Source: Armatimonadota bacterium (GTDB lineage: Bacteria; Armatimonadota; Zipacnadia; Zipacnadales; JABUFB01). From it: a stretch of 64,000 bases of DNA. This document shows, piece by piece, positions 34,135 through 41,789 of the stretch (its first letter is position 1; each line of letters begins with the position of its first letter). The notes below the pieces were generated by a model that made no database searches, had not been told where the DNA came from, and saw only the letters and a list, made by a program, of their open reading frames with translations. The translations under genes were made by a program, and so were the position numbers. The stretch covers positions 248,001 through 312,000 of the forward strand of contig JABUFB010000005.1 of the NCBI GenBank assembly GCA_013314775.1. The letters run 5' to 3'.

Positions 34135-35286
34135 TCAGTACACACCGACCTCGTGCAATGCCTCGACCATCGCCACGACATTCTCCGGCGGAACATCCGC
34201 CTGGATGTTGTGCACTGTGTTGAACACATACCCGCCGCCGGGCATGAGAGCCGACACGTTGCGCCGCACATCCTCTCGGACCTGGTCCGGGGTCCCGTTC
34301 GGGAGCACGCCCTGGGTGTCGACGCCGCCGCCCCAGAAACACAGGGCATCGCCGAAGTCACGTTTCAGCCCAGACGGCTCCATTCCTGTGGCCCGTACAT
34401 GCACCGGGTTGAGGATATCCACGCCGATTTCGATGAAATCCGGGATTATCTCGCGCACATTGCCGCACGAGTGAAACAGCACTTTCGCGTGGGGTGCCGC
34501 GGCCTTCATTGTGGCGAGAAGCTCGCCAAGGCGCGGCTTGAACACTTCCCTGAACTTCGCCGGCGGCACAAGCTGCGAATCCTGGGTGCCATAGTCGTCG
34601 GCCTCCAGCATGACGTCAACCAGATCCCCAAGCTCACCCAGCGCCATGCTCCAGAAATCCAGCTTGATCTGCAGGATCTTGTCCAGCAACGCGCGGGTCA
34701 CGTCTTCGTCGATCATCAGATCGCACAGGAAGTTCTCCATGCCTCGCACCCGGCATGCCACTTCACACAACCCCGCGCAGACGCTCTTCAGCACAACCGG
34801 ATACCCTGCGGCACGGTATGCCTCAGCCTTCGCCCGGAGCCCCACGATGCGCGCCGGGTCGTCACCCTTGGGCCAGGAGTGCTCCTCGATCCGGCTGACC
34901 GACGCAGACATCCCGCCAATCGGGCTCTTCACAAGGCTGTAATACAGACCCTCATCCTTGGGCATTCGGTGAACGATGCCCCACTCGTCCAGGTACTCCC
35001 AGTAGTCGCCGACGTCGGCTACGGGAACGGTGATGGTGTTGCTGGTCACGGGGAACAGGCCCCGCACATCGATGCCCAGGCGCTCCACCACGTCCTCGTC
35101 CGGAAGCGCGATCTGCTGGACATCGTCCACGATGGTCGGCTCTACCGCGGGCAGTCCCAATTGCTTACGCAGGCCCTCATACGCCCGCACGGCGATGCCC
35201 GTTACATGAGTGCTACCCATGTCCAGCGGCACCCGGTCCGGCTCCCTGTGGTCCAGAGTGGTCAACAGTCTGTCTCGTGCAGTCAT
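34135..35286 (-). CDS. uroporphyrinogen decarboxylase/MtaA-like methyltransferase family protein
   Basis: The 383-residue protein belongs to the UroD superfamily but not to haem-forming UroD itself. It opens with MTARDRLLTTLDHREPDRVPLDMG, has EADDYGTQDSQLVPPAKFREVFKPRL, and near the end KVLFHSCGNVREIIPDFIEIGVDILNPVHVRATGM. The His-Ser-Cys triplet matches the zinc-ligand HxC of the methylcobamide:CoM methyltransferase (MtaA/MtbA) branch. Such proteins are abundant in uncultured anaerobes and often sit beside corrinoid proteins, but no corrinoid protein gene is seen here. The start ATG at 35286 is chosen over 35433 because it gives the family N-terminus and GAGGTG lies upstream. Confidence 0.8.
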   Translation of the reverse strand: MTARDRLLTTLDHREPDRVPLDMGSTHVTGIAVRAYEGLRKQLGLPAVEPTIVDDVQQIALPDEDVVERLGIDVRGLFPVTSNTITVPVADVGDYWEYLDEWGIVHRMPKDEGLYYSLVKSPIGGMSASVSRIEEHSWPKGDDPARIVGLRAKAEAYRAAGYPVVLKSVCAGLCEVACRVRGMENFLCDLMIDEDVTRALLDKILQIKLDFWSMALGELGDLVDVMLEADDYGTQDSQLVPPAKFREVFKPRLGELLATMKAAAPHAKVLFHSCGNVREIIPDFIEIGVDILNPVHVRATGMEPSGLKRDFGDALCFWGGGVDTQGVLPNGTPDQVREDVRRNVSALMPGGGYVFNTVHNIQADVPPENVVAMVEALHEVGVY

Positions 35287-35335
35287 GCGCAGATCGCACC
35301 TCGCGTAAGTCGCCCGGATCTCCGGGCGGGAGCTG

Positions 35336-36319
35336 TCAGTACAGTTCCGCCACCGGCTGCAGGGCTTCGTAGTCGAAGACCACCGCCATCGCCTGATTCT
35401 GCGTCTCAAACCCGGCTTCCTCCGCAGCCGCAACCGGGTTCAGCCCCGCCGCAACCACGAAAGCCATTCGCCCCACGTCGATGTCCAGTTCCATCAGAGA
35501 CTGGTTCTCCCCGGCCGCCGCGATCACTCCCCGCAGCCTCCATGCGGCCATTTCGTCAATCAGGCTGAGCACATGCTCGCGCGCCGCGGACGGGCATGTG
35601 CGCAGGCCCGCGCCCACTTTCCCCGAACCGGTAGCCACCGCCTCTCCCGCCGAGGTCGCACGGCCCTTGATGAAAACTTCCACCGGGTCCACGGATGTGC
35701 CGCCGTATCTTATGATCTCCGTGAACCGCGCCGGCTCGTGCCCGCTGATCTCCACCAGCCCCCCGAACTCCGAATTCACCGGGATCCCGTGGCTCAGCAG
35801 GATTCCGTTGATAGTCACACTGCATACCGTGCCCAGGGCCGTCATGCCTCTTGGCACAGCGAAATCCCCCACCCGTTGTCCCGGGCCCAGCACCGCCACC
35901 AGGTCACTCGTGGCGAACCGCGAGTTGAACACCGGGCGCATGATGCGCAGGGCGGCATCGAAGTCGGCCTGCCGGAACAGGGATAGGTTCAGAATCACGC
36001 TTCCAGTTCCGCGCGCGATGTCGAAGGTGGTCAGGTACGACAGTGTGTCGATTCTCGCCAGCGTGAGAGCCAGCTTGTCCGCAACCCGGGCATTCGCAAG
36101 TTCCCGCCGCCCCTGCTCCGTCAACCTGCGGCCCATGCGCCCCAAACTTTGCGTGAGCCCACGTTCATCCAGCGCCTGGAGGTAGTAACGCACCGCGCGC
36201 TCCGTCAGGTCGATGCCCTGGTCACTGAGCCGGCGCGCTATTTTTGAAGCCCCCACAGGCTCATTGAACCCGCCGAGCACCCGCAGGATCGCATATTCTT
36301 TCCGTCCTATTTCCGGCAA
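35336..36319 (-). CDS. nrpR: NrpR-like transcriptional regulator (wHTH plus DUF128)
   Basis: NrpR is the 2-oxoglutarate-sensing repressor of nitrogen-assimilation genes, best known from methanogens. The 327-residue protein (TTG start at 36319, GGGGGTG nine bases before) has an N-terminal winged helix: RKEYAILRVLGGFNEPVGASKIARRL...ERAVRYYLQALDERGLT. A DUF128/NrpR effector domain follows, with PRGMTALGTVCSVTINGILLSHGIPVNSEFGGLVEI and a Gly-rich GTSVDPVEVFIKGRATS segment. An upstream GTG at 36379 would add 20 residues with no family features. Only one NrpR domain is present, whereas many archaeal NrpRI proteins have two. It diverges from a glutamate synthase operon, an expected target. Confidence 0.85.
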   Translation of the reverse strand: MPEIGRKEYAILRVLGGFNEPVGASKIARRLSDQGIDLTERAVRYYLQALDERGLTQSLGRMGRRLTEQGRRELANARVADKLALTLARIDTLSYLTTFDIARGTGSVILNLSLFRQADFDAALRIMRPVFNSRFATSDLVAVLGPGQRVGDFAVPRGMTALGTVCSVTINGILLSHGIPVNSEFGGLVEISGHEPARFTEIIRYGGTSVDPVEVFIKGRATSAGEAVATGSGKVGAGLRTCPSAAREHVLSLIDEMAAWRLRGVIAAAGENQSLMELDIDVGRMAFVVAAGLNPVAAAEEAGFETQNQAMAVVFDYEALQPVAELY

Positions 36320-36333
36320 AGCGCACACCCCCA

Positions 36334-36347
36334 GCCCAATTTTGGGC
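36334..36347. promoter_or_regulatory. 6-bp palindrome just upstream of the NrpR-like gene
   Basis: GCCCAA-TT-TTGGGC is a perfect inverted repeat 15 bases upstream of the TTG start at 36319. It could be an autoregulatory operator or a hairpin in the leader. It does not match the methanogen NrpR operator GGAA-N6-TTCC. Confidence 0.4.
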
Positions 36348-36354
36348 CGAATAA

Positions 36355-36372
36355 CTTCCGGATATAAGGAAG
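36355..36372. promoter_or_regulatory. CTTCC-N8-GGAAG dyad in the nrpR-glt intergenic region
   Basis: CTTCC (36355-36359) and GGAAG (36368-36372) are perfect inverse repeats with an eight-base centre GGATATAA. The half-sites contain GGAA, the element of archaeal NrpR operators, but in the opposite orientation and spacing. It is a candidate operator only. Confidence 0.35.
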
Positions 36373-36434
36373 CTCTCACGGGGAAGTTGTTTCGTATACG
36401 TTTCTGATGCCCGATAATTGCCCCTTATCTTCCG

Positions 36435-36463
36435 TTGACAGCCGTACCGGGGCAGTATAGACT
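36435..36463 (+). promoter_or_regulatory. promoter of the glutamate synthase operon
   Basis: A perfect TTGACA lies at 36435-36440. A suitable -10 is TAGACT at 36458-36463 (17-base spacer) or TATAGA at 36456-36461 (15 bases). The transcript would begin about 50 bases before the ATG at 36522. Confidence 0.6.
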
Positions 36464-36521
36464 CGCCATACTCTTTCCGGCAAGCCGTTTCCCTTGTGAG
36501 CCAAAAGGTATCCTACTCACC

Positions 36522-37613
36522 ATGCACAGACTACCGCCTTTCAAGATCCACGCTGCCTGCGGCACCTGCGGGATCATCGACCGCAAGCGCAACCGTTTCC
36601 GGGTCCATGACCTCGTCAATGCCATGGCGAATATGCGCGAACGCGGCAATGGCCTGGGTGCAGGATTTGTCGCCTACGGCATCTTCCCGGACCACGCCGA
36701 CGACTACTGTCTGCAGACAATGCTCCTGGACGCAGCGGCACTTGACCGCACCCGCGAGTACCTGAACTCCGTCTGCACTGTTGTCCATGATGAGGTCATC
36801 CCCACCCGCAAGACGGCGACGATCACCGATGAGCCGCTCCTGTGGCGCTTCTTTGTCCAGCCGCTTGCGGAGAAGGTCGCGGCGAAGGCCGAATGGACGG
36901 AGCAGGACTACATGGTGGATGTGGTCATGACCATCAACCGGGATATCGACGGTGCCTATGTGGCGTCCAGCGGCAAGAATATGGGAATCTTCAAAGGTGT
37001 CGGCTATCCCGAGCCCATCGCGGAATACTATCGTCTCGAGGACTACGAGGGCTACATCTGGATCTCCCACACCCGATTCCCGACAAACACCGGGGGTTGG
37101 TGGGGCGGCGCACACCCATTCGGCATTCTTGACTGGTCTATCGTCCACAATGGTGAAATCTCTTCCTACGGGGTGAACAAGCGGTACGTCCAGTCCTGGG
37201 GCTATGAATGCACGTTGTTCACAGATTCCGAGGTCATCAGCTACTTGTTCGACCTTCTCTGCCGCAAGCACGGCCTGAGCATTGAGATGGCATCTCTGGC
37301 CATGGCCCCGCCCGAATGGGAGCAGATCGACGTCGAGCAGCAGCCCGAGCTGAAAAAACTGTATTCCGCGATGCGTCAGGTCTACCCGGGCGCGCTGCTC
37401 AACGGTCCCTTCGCAGTTATTGCCGGGCACGAGGGGGGCATGGTCGGTCTCAGCGACCGCCTCAAGTTGCGTCCGCTTGCGGCCGCCGAGAAGGGCGACA
37501 AGGGCTACATTGCCAGTGAGGAGGCGGCCATCTGGGCCGCTGCGGGGCAACCTGACCGTTCCTGGCCCATCGACGCCGGGAAACCAGTGCGGTTTGACCT
37601 ACAGGAGGCATAA
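36522..37613 (+). CDS. glutamate synthase, glutamine amidotransferase domain (GltB domain 1)
   Basis: Class II glutamine amidotransferase that releases ammonia from glutamine for glutamate synthase. The 363-residue protein carries the N-terminal-nucleophile motif CGII with Cys16 in ACGTCGII, so a 15-residue propeptide would be removed before activity; HTRFPTN (oxyanion/glutamine site) and HNGEI are also typical. In most bacterial GOGAT this domain is fused to the synthase; here it is a separate gene, as in archaea and some anaerobes. The ATG at 36522 has only weak AAGG 13 bases upstream. Next comes the synthase gene after five bases. The long extra segment between residues 60 and 130 distinguishes it from PurF. 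Confidence 0.9.
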   Translation: MHRLPPFKIHAACGTCGIIDRKRNRFRVHDLVNAMANMRERGNGLGAGFVAYGIFPDHADDYCLQTMLLDAAALDRTREYLNSVCTVVHDEVIPTRKTATITDEPLLWRFFVQPLAEKVAAKAEWTEQDYMVDVVMTINRDIDGAYVASSGKNMGIFKGVGYPEPIAEYYRLEDYEGYIWISHTRFPTNTGGWWGGAHPFGILDWSIVHNGEISSYGVNKRYVQSWGYECTLFTDSEVISYLFDLLCRKHGLSIEMASLAMAPPEWEQIDVEQQPELKKLYSAMRQVYPGALLNGPFAVIAGHEGGMVGLSDRLKLRPLAAAEKGDKGYIASEEAAIWAAAGQPDRSWPIDAGKPVRFDLQEA

Positions 37614-37618
37614 GAAGG

Positions 37619-39124
37619 TTGGCTCTCTCAGTTCTTGCACCTGAATTCATCATCAAACGCGACCCTGACCTGTGCATCGAGTGCGGGGTCTGCTCCCGCC
37701 AGTGCTCTTTCGATACCCACACCATCGATCCCGAGGACGGCTCCATCACCTCCGATGCCATTCGTTGCTGTGGCTGCCAGCGCTGCGCATCACTATGCCC
37801 CACAGGCGCCCTCACCATTATCGAGCGCGAACTCACAGGCAGATCCCACCCCAACTGGACCCTCGGTGCCCAGCGCAACATCGCCCGTCAGGCCGAGACG
37901 GGTGGCATGCTGCTCACCGGCATGGGCAGCGACAAGCCTTACAAGAACATCTGGGACCACCTGGTTCTCAACGCATCGCAGGTCACGAACCCATCCATTG
38001 ACCCGCTTCGCGAGCCCATGGAGTTGCGAACTTACCTCGGCTCCAAGCCCGATCGGGTTGAGTTCGACGACGACGGAAACCTGCTGAGCGAAATCGGTCC
38101 GCTGCTGGAACTCGATGTGCCCATCATGTTCTCGGCCATGTCTTACGGGTCTATCAGCTTGAACGCCTGTAAGTCCTTGGCTGCCGCCGCAGCCCAGTCC
38201 GGCACCTACTTCAACACTGGCGAGGGCGGCTTGCACCGTGACCTGTACCAGTACTCGGACCGCGCCATTGTGCAGGTCGCGTCCGGGCGTTTCGGTGTGA
38301 ACCCCGAATACCTGGCCCACTCCGCGGCAGTGGAGATCAAGATCGGTCAGGGCGCCAAGCCCGGAATCGGCGGCCACCTGCCTGGCGAGAAGGTCACTGC
38401 GGACATCTCCCAGACCCGCATGATCCCAATGGGTGCCGATGCCATCTCACCGGCTCCCCACCATGACATTTATTCCATCGAGGACCTCAAGCAGCTCATC
38501 TACGCGCTGAAAGAGGCCACCAACTACACCAAACCGATTTCTGTGAAAATCGCCGCAGTCAACAACGTCATTCCCATCGCCAGCGGGTGTGTGCGGGCAG
38601 GGGCGGACATCGTGGCTATTGACGGCGTCCGGGGCGGCAGTGGCGCAACACCCACTGTCATCCGCGACAATGTGGGTATTCCCATCGAGTTCGCAATTGC
38701 CGCTGTGGACAGCCAGTTGCGCAAGGAGAACATCCGCAACCAGGCATCGATCGTGGCCGCCGGCGGGTTCCGCAACAGCGCAGACATCATGAAGGCAATC
38801 GCCCTGGGAGCCGACGCGGTCTACATCGGAACTTCGGCACTGATCGCTCTCGGCTGCCACATGTGCCAGAAGTGCTACACCGGCAAGTGCACCTGGGGCA
38901 TCGCCACCCAGGACCCGTACCTGACCAAGCGCTTGAACCCGGAGATCGGCACTCGCAGGGCCGCCAATCTCCTGCGCGCCTGGGGCCTTGAGATGAAGGA
39001 GATGCTGGGTGGCATGGGCATGGACAGCATCGACAGCCTGCGCGGTAACCGCGAGATGCTCCGCGGCATCGGGCTGACAAAGGAAGAGTTGGAGATCCTT
39101 GACGTTGCACCGGCGGGGATGTAG
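37619..39124 (+). CDS. glutamate synthase, FMN/Fe-S synthase domain (GltB domain 2) with N-terminal ferredoxin
   Basis: The catalytic core that turns 2-oxoglutarate and ammonia into glutamate. The 501-residue protein starts (TTG at 37619; AGGAGG ten bases before) with a two-[4Fe-4S] ferredoxin domain: Cys19, 22, 25, 29 and Cys49 or 50, 52, 55, 59. The FMN-binding TIM barrel follows, with MFSAMSYGSISLNA, GEGGLHRD, GQGAKPGIGGHLPG and DGVRGGSGATPTVIRDN. The [3Fe-4S] motif CHMCQKCYTGKCTWG lies near residues 414-428. This N-terminal ferredoxin fusion is typical of archaeal-type synthase subunits. The domain order implies ferredoxin- or NAD(P)H-driven electron input through the neighbouring polyferredoxin and FAD oxidoreductase. 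Confidence 0.93.
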   Translation: MALSVLAPEFIIKRDPDLCIECGVCSRQCSFDTHTIDPEDGSITSDAIRCCGCQRCASLCPTGALTIIERELTGRSHPNWTLGAQRNIARQAETGGMLLTGMGSDKPYKNIWDHLVLNASQVTNPSIDPLREPMELRTYLGSKPDRVEFDDDGNLLSEIGPLLELDVPIMFSAMSYGSISLNACKSLAAAAAQSGTYFNTGEGGLHRDLYQYSDRAIVQVASGRFGVNPEYLAHSAAVEIKIGQGAKPGIGGHLPGEKVTADISQTRMIPMGADAISPAPHHDIYSIEDLKQLIYALKEATNYTKPISVKIAAVNNVIPIASGCVRAGADIVAIDGVRGGSGATPTVIRDNVGIPIEFAIAAVDSQLRKENIRNQASIVAAGGFRNSADIMKAIALGADAVYIGTSALIALGCHMCQKCYTGKCTWGIATQDPYLTKRLNPEIGTRRAANLLRAWGLEMKEMLGGMGMDSIDSLRGNREMLRGIGLTKEELEILDVAPAGM

Positions 39125-39289
39125 AGACGGCGGACGGCTGCCTCATCCCGTCGATCCCCCTCTTCTTCTCCCGCTTCGCGGGGTCAGGATGGTGGGGAGG
39201 GAAGGCGCTTGCCGGCCCGAAGCGCATACGCCCAACTCGATTGTTGGGGCGGGTTTGGCCGCGGCCGTACTCGCCGTCATCTGCCAATA

Positions 39290-39320
39290 GCTATTCACTG
39301 TTCACTATCGGCTATTCACT
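39290..39320 (+). repeat. GCTATTCACT direct repeats
   Basis: GCTATTCACT occurs at 39290-39299 and 39311-39320, with TTCACTAT (39301-39308) between. This short AT-richer block contrasts with the GC-rich surroundings of the 217-base gap between the synthase and polyferredoxin genes. A G-C stem (CGCCCAAC with GTTGGGGCG, 39229-39251) precedes it. The role is unknown; it could affect relative expression within the operon. Confidence 0.5.
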
Positions 39321-39341
39321 CCATACTGCGGTGACCGCCTC

Positions 39342-39776
39342 ATGAAGCGCATATACGCGAAAGAAGACTACTGTATCGGATGCCGGCTCTGCGAGATCTA
39401 CTGTATCTTCCAGCACTCCGGCTGCGATACGCTGGTCAAGGCCTTCTCTCAGAAGGACTGCCTGCCCGATCCAGCGGTGCGCGTGGAGGAGGACGGAGCC
39501 ATCTCCTTCGCTCTCCAGTGCCGCCATTGTGACGATGCACCGTGCGTCGCCGCGTGCATCTCCGGAGCCATGACCCGGGACCCTGAGACCGGCGCAATCA
39601 AGCACGATCCCGACAAGTGTATCGGCTGCTGGAGCTGCGTCATGGTCTGCCCCTTTGGGGCGATCCAGATAAACCTGGAAAAGGGCAAGGTCAGCTCCAA
39701 GTGCGATCTCTGCGGTGGCGACGTAATGCCGGCATGTGTGGCCCACTGCCCGAACGAGGCGTTGGTCTATGAGTGA
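39342..39776 (+). CDS. four-cluster polyferredoxin (HycB/CooF-like electron carrier)
   Basis: The 144-residue protein is an Fe-S electron carrier. The first cluster motif is CIGCRLCEIYC (Cys11, 14, 17, 21), then CRHCDDAPCVAAC, CIGCWSCVMVC and CDLCGGDVMPACVAHC, giving ligands for four [4Fe-4S] clusters, as in the HycB/CooF family of subunits that feed oxidoreductases. Here it presumably links the FAD-dependent oxidoreductase to glutamate synthase. The start at 39342 has no strong ribosome site. It overlaps the next gene by eight bases (ATGAGTGA), so translation is coupled. Confidence 0.9.
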   Translation: MKRIYAKEDYCIGCRLCEIYCIFQHSGCDTLVKAFSQKDCLPDPAVRVEEDGAISFALQCRHCDDAPCVAACISGAMTRDPETGAIKHDPDKCIGCWSCVMVCPFGAIQINLEKGKVSSKCDLCGGDVMPACVAHCPNEALVYE

Positions 39777-41058
39777 GAAGAGATACGACTACCTGATCAT
39801 CGGCAACTCCACCGCGGCCATCGCAGCGGTCGAAGCGATCCGCGAGGTGGACCGCGCGGGCACACTGGCGGTTGTCTCGGACCAGCCCGAGCACTGCTAC
39901 TGCTCCCCGCTTATCACCTACTGCCTCGCGGGCAAGATCCCCGAAGAGCAGTTGGATTACCGCCCCGGCGATTTCTATGAGAAGGCCCATGTGGACACCA
40001 TTCTCGGCGCGGCTGCAACCGAGGTCAAGCCGGCGGCTCACGAGGTCGTTCTCGCGGACGGCCGTGTACTGGGCTATGGCAAGCTCTTGCTGGCCATTGG
40101 CGGCGTGCCTTTCGTGCCTCCCATCCCCGGGTGTGACCTCAGCGGCGTGTTCACATTCACCCGCCACGAGGACATGCGCCGGGTCCAGGAGTTCATCGAC
40201 GGGAATGTGGTCCGCCAGGCCGTGGTCATCGGCGCGGGCATGATCGGTGTGAAGGTCGCGGAAGCCTTCGCTCACCTCGGCATAGAGACTACAGTTGTCG
40301 AGCTTCAGGATCGCGTCCTGCCACTTGCGCTGGATCAGGTCGGCTCACAAATGGCCCAGCATGTCATGGAAGAGCATGGCATACGTGTTCTCACCACCGC
40401 GGGAGCCACCAGCATTGGCGGCGGCAGCGGCAAAGTGCAGTCTGTCACCCTCGACACCGGTTCCCGCCTGCCTGCCCAGATCGTGGTCGTGGCAGTGGGC
40501 GTGCGGCCCAACACCGCACTCGCCGAACACGCGGGCATCAGCGTGAACCGCGGCATCCTGGTGGACGACCACATGCGCACCAGCGACCCCGACATCTACG
40601 CCGCCGGGGACTGCACGGAGGGCTTCGACCCGCTCCTTGGGGAGACCCGGCCCATCGCCATCTGGCCGGGCGCGTACATGCAGGGTGAGGTCGCGGGGCG
40701 CAACATGGCCGGACAGGACGACGGCTACGTGGGGAGCATCCCCATGAACTCCATCCAGGTCTGCGGACTGCCCACCATCTCCGTCGGACTTACCACGCCG
40801 CCGGAAGGCGCCGAAGTCCTTCAGTACAAGTCGCCTGACGGTAAGCGTTACCGCAAGTTCTTTATCCTCGACAACAAGATCGTCGGGGCGCTTTTTGTTG
40901 GCGAGATCGACCGGGCGGGCATTATCACCGGCCTGATCCGCGACGGTAAGGATGTCTCCAGCTTCAAACAGAGCCTCATCGAACGGGACTTGGGCCTGCT
41001 TGCGCTGCCCAAGCATTACCGAAAACACATGGTCAGCGGGCCCGGGATCGAAGTATGA
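39769..41058 (+). CDS. FAD/NAD(P)-dependent oxidoreductase of the glutamate synthase operon
   Basis: Pyridine-nucleotide disulfide-type flavoprotein, 429 residues, start ATG at 39769. Two dinucleotide-binding folds: YDYLIIGNSTAAIAAVEA (FAD) at the N-terminus and AVVIGAGMIGVKVAEAF (NAD(P)H) in the middle; the FAD end motif DIYAAGDC lies near residue 280. The CxxxxC redox disulfide of thioredoxin reductases is absent, matching NADH oxidase/nitrite-reductase-like members. It probably supplies electrons from NAD(P)H through the polyferredoxin to the synthase, replacing the GltD small subunit. It overlaps both neighbours (eight bases before, ATGA after), which shows tight coupling. Confidence 0.9.
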   Translation: MSEKRYDYLIIGNSTAAIAAVEAIREVDRAGTLAVVSDQPEHCYCSPLITYCLAGKIPEEQLDYRPGDFYEKAHVDTILGAAATEVKPAAHEVVLADGRVLGYGKLLLAIGGVPFVPPIPGCDLSGVFTFTRHEDMRRVQEFIDGNVVRQAVVIGAGMIGVKVAEAFAHLGIETTVVELQDRVLPLALDQVGSQMAQHVMEEHGIRVLTTAGATSIGGGSGKVQSVTLDTGSRLPAQIVVVAVGVRPNTALAEHAGISVNRGILVDDHMRTSDPDIYAAGDCTEGFDPLLGETRPIAIWPGAYMQGEVAGRNMAGQDDGYVGSIPMNSIQVCGLPTISVGLTTPPEGAEVLQYKSPDGKRYRKFFILDNKIVGALFVGEIDRAGIITGLIRDGKDVSSFKQSLIERDLGLLALPKHYRKHMVSGPGIEV

Positions 41059-41789
41059 GAATCGACGCCACTGGACTTCACTACCGCCAACTCAATGATA
41101 CAATCAAGGCCGCCATTGCCCAGGGCGAGACAGAGTTTGACCTGGTCAATGTGATCGGCCACAGGTACATCGGTTGCGGCATTGCCGCGCCTGTAGTCAT
41201 TCGCATCGAAGGCATTCCCGGCAACGATCTTGCGGCCTTCATGGACGGTCCGCAGATCTACTGTTCCGGCAATGGGCAGGATGGCATCGGCAATACCATG
41301 AACGATGGCCTTGTGGTCGTCCCCGGCCACGCCGGCGATGTCATGGGTTACTCCATGCGGGGCGGCCGGATCTTCGTCCGCGGCAATGCTGGATATCGGA
41401 TCGGCATCAATATGAAGTCCTATCAGGGTCGCGAGCCGGAAGTCGTCATCGGCGGCCGCGTCCGAGACTTCTGCGGCGAATACCTCGCGGGCGGCAAACT
41501 CGTGGTCCTGGGACTGGACCTGCCTCCGGGTGAGCCTATCGTCGGCCGCTATTGTGCCACCGGAATGCACGGCGGGCGCATGTATATTCGCGGCGAAGTC
41601 GCTCCGGATCGTGTTCGCAAGGGCGTCTCGGTGGAAGAAGCCGATGATGATGACAAGGAAATCCTGCGGGGGGTTCTGACCCCCTACTGCGCCCAGTTCG
41701 GCTTGAACGTGGAAGAACTGCTCGCCGCGCCCTTCACGCGGATCTTGTCCCAGACAACCCGACCGTATGGCCAACTCTACGCCTATTGA
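41055..41789 (+). CDS. glutamate synthase GXGXG (domain 3) subunit
   Basis: The 244-residue protein is the glycine-rich right-handed beta-helix domain that in fused GOGAT joins the amidotransferase and synthase parts. Repeated GxxGxxxG turns are seen: GNGQDGIGNTMNDG, GYSMRGGRIFVRGNAG and GRYCATGMHGGRMYIRG. As a separate protein it completes the archaeal-type split enzyme: amidotransferase, synthase, GXGXG. The start ATG overlaps the previous stop (ATGA), and the following response regulator starts 23 bases before its end. Its C-terminal part is longer than needed for the helix and ends with a short acidic linker VEEADDDD and a helical tail. Confidence 0.9.
   Translation: MRIDATGLHYRQLNDTIKAAIAQGETEFDLVNVIGHRYIGCGIAAPVVIRIEGIPGNDLAAFMDGPQIYCSGNGQDGIGNTMNDGLVVVPGHAGDVMGYSMRGGRIFVRGNAGYRIGINMKSYQGREPEVVIGGRVRDFCGEYLAGGKLVVLGLDLPPGEPIVGRYCATGMHGGRMYIRGEVAPDRVRKGVSVEEADDDDKEILRGVLTPYCAQFGLNVEELLAAPFTRILSQTTRPYGQLYAY

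Noticed and set aside
36320-36521. Classical NrpR operator GGAA-N6-TTCC between the divergent genes
   Set aside because: I scanned both strands and found only partial or inverted forms (CTTCC-N8-GGAAG, GGAAGTTGTTTC); no exact match to the methanogen consensus.
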